Assembly (NCBI GenBank): GCA_023389255.1
Contig: JAEWER010000010.1
Coordinates: 1-24,448 of the forward strand
Reading direction: 5' to 3'
Source: Bacillota bacterium
Lineage (GTDB): Bacteria; Bacillota; Clostridia; Saccharofermentanales; DTU023
Length of the DNA: 24,448 nt
The translations under genes were made by a program, and so were the position numbers. The notes under the pieces were generated by a model. That model ran no database searches. It was not told the origin of the DNA and was given only the letters and a program-made list of their open reading frames with translations. Of the stretch, positions 1-7,708 are shown piece after piece. Numbering within the stretch: position 1 is the first letter of the stretch; every line of letters starts with the position of its first letter.

Positions 1-2
1 AA

Positions 3-1385
3 AAAATTGATTACACCAACTTAGATGCTGCTATTACTAAAGCCAATGGTGTAGATAAAGAAACTTTGACAGAAAAGAGTAAAGCAGATCTCGATGCTGC
101 GATCAAAAAAGCGCAGGGCGTTCGTGAACAAAATCCTGTAACTCAGGAAGAAGTCGAAGCTGTCGCCAAAGAACTCAATGATGTGGTTGAGAATTTGCAA
201 CAAAAGGCTAATAAAGATGCCTTAAAACAGAAGATCGATGAACTCAAAGAGAAGGATCTCAGTGGCTATACAGATGAGAGCAAGACCGCTCTTGAGGAAG
301 CTTTGCAAAAAGCAGAAGATGTGCTTAAGAAAGAAGACGCTACCCAACAAGAAGTCGATGATGTATTAAAAGCATTGACTCAAGCTGAACAAGATCTGAA
401 AGAAAAAGAAAATCCTACAACACCTGTAGATAAAACAGATCTGAATAAAGCTATTAAAGACGCAGAAGATGCACTCAAAGAGAATGAGGGCAAAGAAGAA
501 CCTAAGGAAGTACCTGCCGAATTAACAGAAGCGTTAGAAGAAGCTAAGAAAGTAGCCGAATCTGAAAAAGCTACCGCCGATCAAGTTAAGGATGCAGCGG
601 ACAAACTCAATAAGGAAGTCGCAAAATTCAAAAAGGAAGATCCAACCGTACCTGCAGAGGTCAACAAAGAGGAGCTGAAGAAAAAGATCGATGAACTCAA
701 AGAGAAGGATCTCAGCGGCTACACAGACGAAACCAAGACCGCTCTTGAAGACGCTTTGAAAAAAGCAGAAGACGTTCTAAAACAGGAAGATGCTACTCAA
801 AAAGATGTAGACGATGCTCTGAAAGCGCTTGAAGAAGCGGAGAAAGGGTTGAAACAAAAAGCAGAACCCACCCCAACAGAGCCAACGAAACCTACAAAAC
901 CATCAACATCAACAGAACCAACCAAGCCAGTGGAGCCAACCAAGCCCACCGATACAACTGGAAACACAGCTCCCAACAAGCCTAGCATGCCTAGCCAGCC
1001 CAATAATACCGGAGTAAATGGCAAGAGTGATAAAACAGGATTACAGGAATTAGTAGCTTTGGTTGAGCAGAAAACTAAAGGAAGTGAAGTTGGCAGAGAT
1101 CTTTCAGATGCTTTGAGTGGAGCAAAAAAAGTATTGAAAGATGAGAAGGCAAGTCAAGCGCTGGTAGATAGTTCTTTTAAGCTTCTGCAAACTGAGTTTA
1201 ATAAGTGGCTGAAGCTTGATAAAACTCAAGCTTCTAAGGTAGCTACCGAGGGAACTTCTAAGTCAATCAGTAAAACTAGCAAGTTACCCAAAACTGGTGA
1301 AAGCAATAACGTAGCATATCTACTGGTTTTGATAACCATAGCAGGTACAATGCTTGTTATCCGCAACAAACAGTCAAATAGCTAG
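3..1385 (+). CDS. LPXTG-anchored surface protein with FIVAR-like repeats (5' end missing)
   Basis: The frame is open to the left edge of the window, so the true start and signal peptide lie outside; the TTG at 66 is internal to the frame and is not a convincing start. The visible part is about 460 residues, highly charged and helical. I count roughly five FIVAR-like helical units (near nt 12-215, 216-410, 430-645, 660-870 and 1030-1230); the second and fourth are near copies sharing KIDELKEKDLSGYTDE. A Thr/Pro/Lys-rich spacer (about nt 868-1010) fits a wall-spanning segment. The C-terminus has a sortase signal: LPKTG at nt 1284-1298, a hydrophobic segment and a short tail with R and K. The protein should therefore be covalently attached to peptidoglycan by a sortase. 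Ligand and role are unknown; FIVAR-type repeats occur in adhesins and wall-associated proteins. It ends with TAG and is followed by a strong terminator. Confidence 0.9.
   Translation, partial: KIDYTNLDAAITKANGVDKETLTEKSKADLDAAIKKAQGVREQNPVTQEEVEAVAKELNDVVENLQQKANKDALKQKIDELKEKDLSGYTDESKTALEEALQKAEDVLKKEDATQQEVDDVLKALTQAEQDLKEKENPTTPVDKTDLNKAIKDAEDALKENEGKEEPKEVPAELTEALEEAKKVAESEKATADQVKDAADKLNKEVAKFKKEDPTVPAEVNKEELKKKIDELKEKDLSGYTDETKTALEDALKKAEDVLKQEDATQKDVDDALKALEEAEKGLKQKAEPTPTEPTKPTKPSTSTEPTKPVEPTKPTDTTGNTAPNKPSMPSQPNNTGVNGKSDKTGLQELVALVEQKTKGSEVGRDLSDALSGAKKVLKDEKASQALVDSSFKLLQTEFNKWLKLDKTQASKVATEGTSKSISKTSKLPKTGESNNVAYLLVLITIAGTMLVIRNKQSNS
231..262 (+). repeat. Direct repeat copy 1 within surface-protein gene
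   Basis: This 32-base stretch, beginning aagatcgatgaactcaaag, is repeated identically at 684-715, 453 bases (151 codons) downstream and in the same frame. It lies in the second FIVAR-like unit. The flanking sequence stays similar with synonymous changes, so this is a duplicated protein module. Confidence 0.85.
684..715 (+). repeat. Direct repeat copy 2 within surface-protein gene
   Basis: Identical to 231-262 and in frame, in the fourth FIVAR-like unit. The pair could support unequal recombination that changes the number of repeats. Confidence 0.85.
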
Positions 1386-1468
1386 TTATGCTGACTGATT
1401 ATTACTATCAAACGTGCACACAAGCGTTGTTTTAAGCATCTTTTTTATACATTAAGATTTTCTAGAGT

Positions 1469-1505
1469 AAAGCTCCGTTATCCTCAGGATAACGGAGCTT
1501 TTATT
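1469..1505 (+). terminator. Rho-independent terminator of the surface-protein gene
   Basis: A 14-bp perfect stem, aagctccgttatcc (1470-1483) with ggataacggagctt (1487-1500), has a 3-base loop and runs into a T-rich tail. It sits 85 bases after the stop codon. The A tract on the left side means it may also work for minus-strand transcripts. Confidence 0.9.
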
Positions 1506-2129
1506 TGTGACTGATGTGAAATGATTAAACGGATTATATGTTGAAAACCTAAAAAAATCTACACATCGAAACGCTGTGTTTAATGTCTAGGGTGTAGTGA
1601 GAAAGCCCCTATTTATCATAGGTTTAACTCTTTTTTCTAACTAGATATGCTGTTGAATGCTGTTTTTCTGTTTTGGGGCGCTGATTAAGGCGTTTTTGGG
1701 TTGTAGGATTTCGAGGGTTGAGTCATCGATTTTGCTTTGGGCGTTTTTGCTGGGTGAGATTGACGTTTTGGCAACTGAGTGGGTGGTTTTGATGTTTTTT
1801 GTGCTTAACAAGGGAAAATGCTGGCATAAAAATTCGCTCTCATATGGTGGTTGAGAGCGATATGACCCAAATACAGATATAGCAAAAGCCGAGCTATCCA
1901 GCGGTCCATACTAAGTAAGGCAAAGACGGAAACGCCACCACAGAAGTTTTAGTAACTCTGCGAAACGCTAGGCTGTGATACCGGAGACGTGTGTGTCTGT
2001 GAAGGAGAAGAACTCAGAGGGCTGTTTTCTTGCCAAGATGAACGAGGTAATAGCATGTGAGATACCTTTTAAGAGTTTCTTTAACGTGTTAACTTGCCTG
2101 TTTTAGCTCTTTTGGTGTCTTGTGTCTAG
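1506..2129. other. Gene-poor stretch at the edge of the accessory island
   Basis: I see no convincing gene in this stretch of about 620 bases. A 65-codon plus-strand frame at 1657-1854 has no recognisable product or ribosome site, and an equally short minus-strand frame lies opposite. The first half is AT-rich with a weak hairpin near 1608-1621. The second half contains a series of local hairpins, listed separately. The stretch ends where homology to phage DNA polymerase begins, at about 2130, so it probably contains a recombination or insertion junction. Confidence 0.5.
1834..2080 (+). ncRNA. Candidate structured RNA or ribozyme remnant
   Basis: This non-coding block has several local stems. 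They are a 9-bp perfect stem tcgctctca (1834-1842) with tgagagcga (1852-1860), an atagc/gctat stem near 1876-1895, and a multi-stem module around 1940-1985. In that module cacag pairs with ctgtg and encloses a cagaagtt/aactctg hairpin and a gcg-aaa-cgc hairpin. GAAA-type loops and the absence of coding potential fit a folded RNA, possibly the 5' part of a group II intron broken off beside the dead polymerase gene. I could not find a domain V or a reverse transcriptase, so the class is a guess. Confidence 0.3.
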
Positions 2130-3745
2130 CTAGGTCTGCCGCTCTCGCTTGAAGGCGTAGGCACCGTCCTTGATTTGAAGCAGCAAAAACTCAAAGAAGG
2201 AAAAGACCTCATCCGATACTTTTGCGCACCTTGCATACCGAGGAAAGCTAACGACAGGCTTACCAGAAATCTGCCACATCACGCACCTGAAAAGTGGGAG
2301 CGCTTTAAGACCTATAACAAACGCGATGTCGATATCGAGCAAGCCATTCAAAAAAGACTTGCCAACTATCCCGTGCCAGATACTATTTGGGAAGAATACG
2401 TGCTCGACCAAACCATCAACGACCGTGGCGTCGCCATCGATCTTGCTTTGGTTGATAACGCCATTGAAATGAACACATGTTCTAAAGCTGAGCTGATTGA
2501 GCAGATGAAAACCATCACACAGCTTGATAATCCAAACTCGGTTGCGCAGATGAAAAAATGGCTTGCGTGCCACGGCATGCCGACTGACTCACTTGATAAA
2601 AAGCAGGTTGCCGCCCTCATTCAAACCGCACCGCCACGCTTGCGCGAAGCCTTAGAACTTCGGCGGCAGCTGGCAAAATCCAGCGTGAAAAAGTATCAAG
2701 CGATGCGTGAGGCCGTCTGCAAAGACGCTCGGGCACGTGGGTGTTTTCAGTTCTTTGGCGCTAACCGCACTGGGCGTTGAGCAGAAAGGCTTATTCAGAT
2801 GCAAAACCTACCCCAAAACCACCTCGCTGATTTGGAGCAGGCTAGAGACCTTGTACTTTACGGGAACACGCAAGCCGTAAAGCTCCTCTTTGGAGATGTG
2901 CCCGATACACTCTCGCAGCTTGTGCGCACTGCGTTTGTCCCTAAAAAGGGGAGAAAAATCATCGTATCAGACTTTTCAGCCATTGAAGCTCGTGTCATTG
3001 CTTGGTTTGCTAAAGAATGCTGGTGGCAAGAAGTATTCGCACAAAGTGGCGACATCTATTGCGCCTCTGCCTCTCAGATGTTTCGCGTACCGGTTGAAAA
3101 AAACGGAACCAATGCATACCTTCGCCAAAAAGGAAAGATCGCAGAGCTTGCTCTTGGATATGGCGGCGCATGTGGTGCACTCAAAGCCATGGGCGCGCTA
3201 GAGATGGGACTTGCCGAAGAAGAACTCACACCCCTCGTGAGTGCGTGGCGAGCCGCCAATCCGAATATCACAGGGTTATGGTGGGACGTAGACAAAGCCG
3301 TGATCGAAGCTGTAGGACAAAAAACAATCTGTAAAACCCACGGACTAATCTTTCAGTGCCCCACGGGATGCTCTTTATCGCGCTTCCCTCTGGCAGGTGG
3401 CTTACCTACGTAAAACCAAAGCTCGCAGAAAATAAGTTCGGCGATACTTGTGTTACTTATGAAGGGGTAGGGGTGAATAAGAAATGGGAGCGCATCGAGT
3501 CCTACGGGCCTAAGTTTGTTGAAAACATCGTCCAAGCAACCGCTCGAGACCTACTCGCACCCGCCATGAAAACCTTGAAACACTTAGACATCGTGATGCA
3601 TATCCATGATGAAATCGTCATCGAAGCACCCACAGATCTGTCTGTTAAAGAAGTCTGCGAGCAGATGAGTGAGGCTCACTTATGGGCAAGGGGGATGCTT
3701 CTTAGTGCAGATGACTTCGAGTGTTCTTTTTATCAGAAAGACTAG
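2130..3745 (+). pseudogene. Phage-type family A DNA polymerase, broken
   Basis: Three pieces of one phage or plasmid DNA polymerase I-like protein lie in order. Homology starts at GLPLSLEGVG (about 2133), so the N-terminal part is gone. The first and second pieces share a frame and are separated only by a TGA at 2778-2780, where the family has Trp in a NRTGRWAGR-type motif. A second break, a one-base deletion or equivalent near 3350-3365, moves the frame before MLFIALPSGR. Polymerase motifs are still readable: motif A around DFSAIEARV, a motif B-like RQKGKIAELALGYGG, and motif C HIHDEIVIEAP. The catalytic carboxylates were therefore present before inactivation. The gene is a relic of a prophage or mobile element and should not make an active enzyme. 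Confidence 0.9.
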
Positions 3746-3751
3746 GTCGTT

Positions 3752-4672
3752 TTATGTGATTTGTTGAAGCAGAGTTTTCCAATTTCTGGGTACACCCATG
3801 AATACTTCCATTTCCTCTATGGATTTAGGGAAGATTTTAAATAGGGAATTGATTGGTTTGAAGTCTGTTAGCTCGAGTTTGCCATGGAGATAGTAGACCA
3901 TAGCAATTACCGCGAAAAGTTTGTGTGATTTTATTTGAGTAGTACTCCATGAATCATCTTGCGGCAATTTCGGTTTGATTTCGAATACTCGGTTATAAAC
4001 TCGGGCATGATGGGCCACATAATTGCGGACAATGTTGAGGCTTTTCAACCAAGACTCTGCTTGTGGGGCCGTAAGAACTAAGTGGTTGGCTATTGCTTCG
4101 CGCACATTTTTAGGACACATACCATAAAGGTATGAAAGTAAACCCCAGTCCATAATTTCAACTGCTGCCCAGATCGGGAGTTTACCCTTATAGTATTTGA
4201 GATGATGTTTCACAAAGTCTTCATGTGACGATTGAACCGCACTCTCATAGCGTTCACGCCACATTTCGTAGTTCGTAAGCTGTTTTTTGTTCTTTTTGCT
4301 TTTTGCCACTTGACGGGCATGAGCATTTAACTGATTAACATCAAGATGGATATGTGGGTCGATGTTTCCAAGGTTATATCCAAGCAATGCGCGCACAGAA
4401 GTTTCAATTTTTGACAAAGCAACAAATAACCATTCTCTCAATTGCTCATCAAAATCATAAAAGGAAACAATGTCAGTGAATTGAGTACCGTCTTTAAAAC
4501 GCCCGAGCTTTTGATCAAAAAGAGGAAACCAATAGCCACTTAGGCGATAGTAGTTAAGCTTAGATAAAACATGCGCACAATATTCTCGGTTATCAACAAG
4601 CATTCCTCTTGAAACAAGTAAATCAACTTGCTCTTCATACGTAAGAAATACTTTATGTTGCTTTATATTCAA
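3752..4672 (-). CDS. abiF: AbiF-like abortive infection protein (Abi_2 family, HEPN-type)
   Basis: A 306-residue protein with Abi_2 hallmarks: FLTYEEQVDLLVSRG near residue 9, LNYYRLSGYWFP at 39-50, F-x-DGTQF at 59-65, and FYDFDEQLREWL at 71-82. Near the C-terminus R216-N-Y-V-A-H221 matches the R-x4-H signature of HEPN ribonucleases, so it is probably an RNA-cleaving toxin or defence effector. Members of this family cause phage-induced abortive infection. The start is TTG at 4672, supported by an AAAGGA ribosome site about 9 bases upstream; no ATG is better placed. The transcript begins about 80 bases upstream and carries a folded RNA, described separately. The gene is intact while its neighbours are decayed, which argues for recent or selected retention. 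It converges with the dead polymerase, ending 6 bases from it. The symbol abiF rather than abiD is by family resemblance. Confidence 0.88.
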   Translation of the reverse strand: MNIKQHKVFLTYEEQVDLLVSRGMLVDNREYCAHVLSKLNYYRLSGYWFPLFDQKLGRFKDGTQFTDIVSFYDFDEQLREWLFVALSKIETSVRALLGYNLGNIDPHIHLDVNQLNAHARQVAKSKKNKKQLTNYEMWRERYESAVQSSHEDFVKHHLKYYKGKLPIWAAVEIMDWGLLSYLYGMCPKNVREAIANHLVLTAPQAESWLKSLNIVRNYVAHHARVYNRVFEIKPKLPQDDSWSTTQIKSHKLFAVIAMVYYLHGKLELTDFKPINSLFKIFPKSIEEMEVFMGVPRNWKTLLQQIT

Positions 4673-4700
4673 ATACTAGAATCCTTTTTTTACAAAATAG

Positions 4701-4753
4701 GACCGGCCCTGGGCTTAGACCTTCAAAGATCTTAAAGCGGTACCGGTCATGTT
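4701..4753 (-). ncRNA. Structured RNA upstream of abiF (candidate abiF RNA motif)
   Basis: Read on the minus strand, the segment folds into nested helices. GACCGG (4748-4743) pairs with CCGGTC (4706-4701). Inside this GCTT pairs with AAGC, and a 6-bp apical stem AGATCT/AGGTCT has a four-base UUGA loop. The structure begins a few bases after the predicted transcription start and ends about 28 bases before the abiF start codon. It is not followed by a clear T tract on this strand, so it is unlikely to be a simple terminator. Comparative genomics has described structured RNAs next to abiF genes, and recent work treats AbiF with its RNA as an RNA-controlled toxin system related to Cas13 ancestry. 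Matching to the published motif is from memory. Confidence 0.6.
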
Positions 4754-4759
4754 GTTTTT

Positions 4760-4788
4760 ATTTTAAGCGAAGTTGTATGAGGTGTCAA
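4760..4788 (-). promoter_or_regulatory. Sigma-A type promoter for the abiF RNA and abiF
   Basis: On the minus strand a perfect -35 TTGACA (4788-4783) is followed by a 17-base spacer and the -10 TAAAAT (4765-4760, one mismatch from consensus). Transcription should start near 4753, so the folded RNA would lie at the very 5' end of the transcript. Confidence 0.78.
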
Positions 4789-4898
4789 AAAATATTTTTG
4801 AACAAGCTTTTTGTCCCAAATGCCTATTTGTCTTCAGGGAGTGGTGGAGTGAGCAATTCGGCCTTCTCCCAAATTCATTTTTTAAGGAGATACTGCAC

Positions 4899-5294
4899 AT
4901 GGAAAATATAAGCAAGTACCATCACCCTGAACTTGGAAGTACAAGGGTAACCACGATTAACGGAGAAGTTTTCTTTGTGGGTAAAGATGTCGCTGAAATA
5001 CTTGGCTATAGTAATCCCCGAAAGGCTCTTATTGACCACGTCGATAGCGAAGACATAACCGATGGGGTAACGCTTTGTGACTCCATCGGAAGAAAGCAGC
5101 AGCCGACCTTTATCAACGAGTCTGGTCTTTACTCACTTATTCTCTCAAGCCACATGCCAAAAGCAAGGCAGTTCAAACGCTGGGTAACCTCTGAGGTATT
5201 GCCGCAGATTCGTAAATACGATTTGTATGCAACTGATGAACTGCTAGATAACCCTGCCTTTCTGATTAGAGCACTTGAGAGCATGTTACTATAA
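4899..5294 (+). CDS. BRO-N domain phage antirepressor, C-terminally truncated
   Basis: The chosen start is the ATG at 4899, preceded by a strong AAGGAG ribosome site at 4884-4889; the frame is open further upstream, but that part does not look like the family. The 131-residue product has a BRO-N domain over about residues 8-110, with the typical FFVGKDVAEILGYSNPRKA, a FINESGLYSLILSS segment, and KARQFKRWVTSEVLPQIRKY. Full-length phage antirepressors continue with a C-terminal KilA-C or ANT domain. Here the protein stops soon after NPAFLIRALESM, where family members continue for another 100 or so residues. Directly afterwards the sequence becomes a serine-recombinase relic, so a deletion or illegitimate recombination probably removed the 3' half. 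BRO-N binds DNA, but the truncated protein may be non-functional. Prophage origin is clear. Confidence 0.85.
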   Translation: MENISKYHHPELGSTRVTTINGEVFFVGKDVAEILGYSNPRKALIDHVDSEDITDGVTLCDSIGRKQQPTFINESGLYSLILSSHMPKARQFKRWVTSEVLPQIRKYDLYATDELLDNPAFLIRALESMLL

Positions 5295-5574
5295 TAAAAA
5301 AGATAAAAATGGAATACTTATCATTGATATTGAAGAGAAAAAAGTTGTTAAAATTATTTTTGACTGGTATATAAAAGGGTAAGATATCGGTGTAATAATC
5401 GATATTTATAATTAGGAGCATCACGAAGGAATAATATCCAAAGAGCAATTTGAAGCAGTTCAACTGTAAATGGAACTTCATAGTGATGTTGAAATTGGAG
5501 AATATGGAAAAGCTAGCGAAAGAGTAAAAAGTATAGCGAGAAGAGAAATGCCTAATCATGATGGACAACTTTAA
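5287..5574 (+). pseudogene. Serine recombinase remnant (large resolvase C-terminal part)
   Basis: One continuous frame reads YYNKKDKNGILIIDIEEKKV, then a helix ending FDWYIKG, a stop, an IGVIIDIYN segment, another stop, HHEGIISKEQFEAVQL, a third stop, and MELHSDVEIGEYGKASERVK. This order matches the recombinase domain of large serine recombinases: an I-F-x-W/L-Y-x-x-G segment, then H-x-A/G-I-I-x-x-E-x-F-x-A-V-Q. In-frame stops occur at about 5380, 5416 and 5467. No catalytic resolvase N-terminus is present. It begins at the truncated end of the antirepressor and ends inside the first codons of the next gene. Confidence 0.7.
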
Positions 5575-7525
5575 ATACAAACTACAATGTTTTCTAATCA
5601 TCTTCTTAACAAAATTGGGGAGAGCCTTATTTTTCATATATGGAACTATAAGGCATCCAATAAAAAATATCTCAATATGGTTAGTGTGGTTGTTAACAAT
5701 AATGATTTATAGAAATATATCTATGGAAATAAGAGGGAAAGATATGTTTTTAATGTCTGTTGGATTAGTTTCAATAATTACATTTATATCGAACTTTTTA
5801 GAAAAGCAGACGATTGATATTGAAAATAAAGATAATTTCTATTTGGGCTATAATATAAAAAAATTCAAGCTACATAATAATTTTTGGCTTAAAAGGTTTA
5901 ATGAACTTCCGGTTAAACTTATATTTTGGATGATTGCTATTCTTCCGATTATCGCTATTGGCGCTGAGTTAGAATATAGCTCTAAAGTATTGAGTAAAAC
6001 ATTTCAAACGGTATCCTCACATATTAAATATGTAAATTCAATATGGCTTGCTACATTTATAGTTGGTGTGTTTTATTGCACTGCACTTTTGATAGAGTCA
6101 GTAGATTTATCAAGAAAAAATTTTTCGCAAAGTTATTTATATAAAATATACGATCAATCTGAAAGGAATAAAGTAAAATCTGAGATCGAACGAGATTTTG
6201 GAAAAATATTTAATTATATTTTCAATATAAAAAGCATATTAGAAACAGGTTACGATTTTAGAGAGAAGGCTAAAGGAGTAACTAATTATATTATCAATAT
6301 GGGTAATGCAGTAAGCACAGGTAATTCTGAAATTATAGAATTTTATAAATTTGCATTTAAAAGTGAAGAGAATAAAATTAATAAACTATTAGATAAGGTA
6401 TACAGATATGCAAGGTGCAAAACAGACAAAAAGATAAAATTGTGTATTGATGCTTATCTACTTAGCAAAATTTTGACACGAATTGAATTGTACTATTGTG
6501 TAAAATGGGATACATTAAATAAATTAGATGTGCTACCGTCAGTGATTTTGAATATTGCTATTCAAGATCTAAGGCTATTGTTGAGAATAGAGATAAAGTT
6601 GCACAAAAATGAAAAATATAAAAATATTTTCTGGGGTTACGGCACGGAAAATGTACATTATCCCCTTAACAAAGACAAGAAAAAAAGTAATTTGCCTATT
6701 TCAAAAATATGGGGGATTTTAAAAGAAAAGTTTACACATGTTGATTTCCTAAATCATACTAATGATATGGACAGGGTGATAAAGTTATTTGATGTTTTAA
6801 ATGAAATAGATAATCAGAACGAAAGCAACATATATTTACTATCTATATATAAAATTATATTCAAACACATTATCAACGATAATAATAAAGGAAATAAGTT
6901 TTTAGAATTATTTTACAGTAAAATGAAAGAGCAGGATCTCCCAGAATATCTCATTAGCATAAGGAATGAGGTTAGTAAGAAAATTTTGTTGAGTGGGGAG
7001 CTGGTATCAAATGATATTCTGAAGTACCTTTTAGACTGTATAGAATTAAAAGATGCTATCGTGATATTAATTTTTAGACTTGCATATGCAGAACGATCTG
7101 GAAGAGCAATGATGAAAATTGATGAATTTAAGGTTTGGGAAAATGCGATCGATAAACTTATGGCAAGAGAAGATATTATAATTGGGGATAATTTGAAAGA
7201 ATCAAAATTTATTGATTATTTGTGTTGTGAAATTTCAAAGTCAAATATTTCTCATTTTGTATTCGAACAATTTATTCAATGGATGTGGTATTCGTTATTT
7301 GAAAAATTCGACGAAGAAAGATATGAAAAATTCATAATGCTTGGCAGAGATGGGTTGAGAAAAAATTTTAGTTTAGATAGTTATATTATTATCAGATTGC
7401 TATTATGTGATAAGTCCTACGGAAGATTAGAGGTATCTGAGTTTAAAGAAGAAAAGAGAAAGCAAATAGAAAACGAACTCTGTAGCATTAAGGATATATT
7501 AAAAGCAAAAGATATTGATATATAA
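5558..7525 (+). CDS. Large AT-rich membrane protein of unknown function
   Basis: I do not recognise this 655-residue protein. Hydrophobic segments occur at about residues 38-52, 64-78, 119-136 and 160-178, so the first 180 residues probably span the membrane four times. The remaining 470 residues are soluble, helical and rich in Lys, Ile, Asn and Glu, with no nucleotide-binding or nuclease motif that I can see. Base composition is far more AT-rich than in the flanking chromosomal genes, which fits recent acquisition. The start is uncertain: two ATG codons (5558, 5561) overlap the recombinase relic and have only a weak purine-rich stretch upstream. The frame is long and free of stops although its neighbours are decayed, so it is probably functional. 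Proximity to abiF and phage genes makes a defence role possible, but this is inference from position only. Confidence 0.75.
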   Translation: MMDNFKYKLQCFLIIFLTKLGRALFFIYGTIRHPIKNISIWLVWLLTIMIYRNISMEIRGKDMFLMSVGLVSIITFISNFLEKQTIDIENKDNFYLGYNIKKFKLHNNFWLKRFNELPVKLIFWMIAILPIIAIGAELEYSSKVLSKTFQTVSSHIKYVNSIWLATFIVGVFYCTALLIESVDLSRKNFSQSYLYKIYDQSERNKVKSEIERDFGKIFNYIFNIKSILETGYDFREKAKGVTNYIINMGNAVSTGNSEIIEFYKFAFKSEENKINKLLDKVYRYARCKTDKKIKLCIDAYLLSKILTRIELYYCVKWDTLNKLDVLPSVILNIAIQDLRLLLRIEIKLHKNEKYKNIFWGYGTENVHYPLNKDKKKSNLPISKIWGILKEKFTHVDFLNHTNDMDRVIKLFDVLNEIDNQNESNIYLLSIYKIIFKHIINDNNKGNKFLELFYSKMKEQDLPEYLISIRNEVSKKILLSGELVSNDILKYLLDCIELKDAIVILIFRLAYAERSGRAMMKIDEFKVWENAIDKLMAREDIIIGDNLKESKFIDYLCCEISKSNISHFVFEQFIQWMWYSLFEKFDEERYEKFIMLGRDGLRKNFSLDSYIIIRLLLCDKSYGRLEVSEFKEEKRKQIENELCSIKDILKAKDIDI

Positions 7526-7568
7526 CATATTTAAACGACCTAATCAAAATTACAAAATTAGAGACTTT

Positions 7569-7609
7569 ACATAAAAGATGAAGTATGAGTAAAAACACTG
7601 CTTTTATGT
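7569..7609. repeat. Nine-bp inverted repeat in an intergenic region
   Basis: The arms acataaaag (7569-7577) and cttttatgt (7601-7609) are perfect inverted copies separated by 23 bases. They lie 44 bases after the unknown membrane-protein gene. No T tract follows on either strand, so it is not a typical terminator. It may be a weak transcript-end structure or chance in AT-rich DNA. Confidence 0.4.
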
Positions 7610-7708
7610 GCGTTATGAAAAAGTTGTAAATTGTATAATTATCTCACGTGATGCCATTGATTTATATGATGAAACGTCCTGTCCTCTAGGAGGCAGACAG
7701 AACTGATG

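Noticed and set aside
868..1010. Short tandem repeat or CRISPR-like array in the Thr/Pro-rich coding region
   Set aside because: The periodicity comes from codons for Pro, Thr, Lys and Glu in a wall-spanning linker. Unit lengths vary and no spacers are present.
1657..1854. 65-residue plus-strand frame
   Set aside because: It has no ribosome site, no recognisable family and odd composition, and an overlapping minus-strand frame is equally plausible. I treat it as non-coding.
2778..2780. TGA read as Trp (alternative genetic code)
   Set aside because: Core genes in the window use TGG for Trp and contain no in-frame TGA, and the same polymerase also carries a frameshift. A nonsense mutation is simpler.
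4701..4748. The hairpin upstream of abiF as a plain rho-independent terminator
   Set aside because: No gene ends just before it on either strand, it is not followed by a clean T tract on the minus strand, and it begins right after a strong promoter reading into it. A structured leader RNA fits better.
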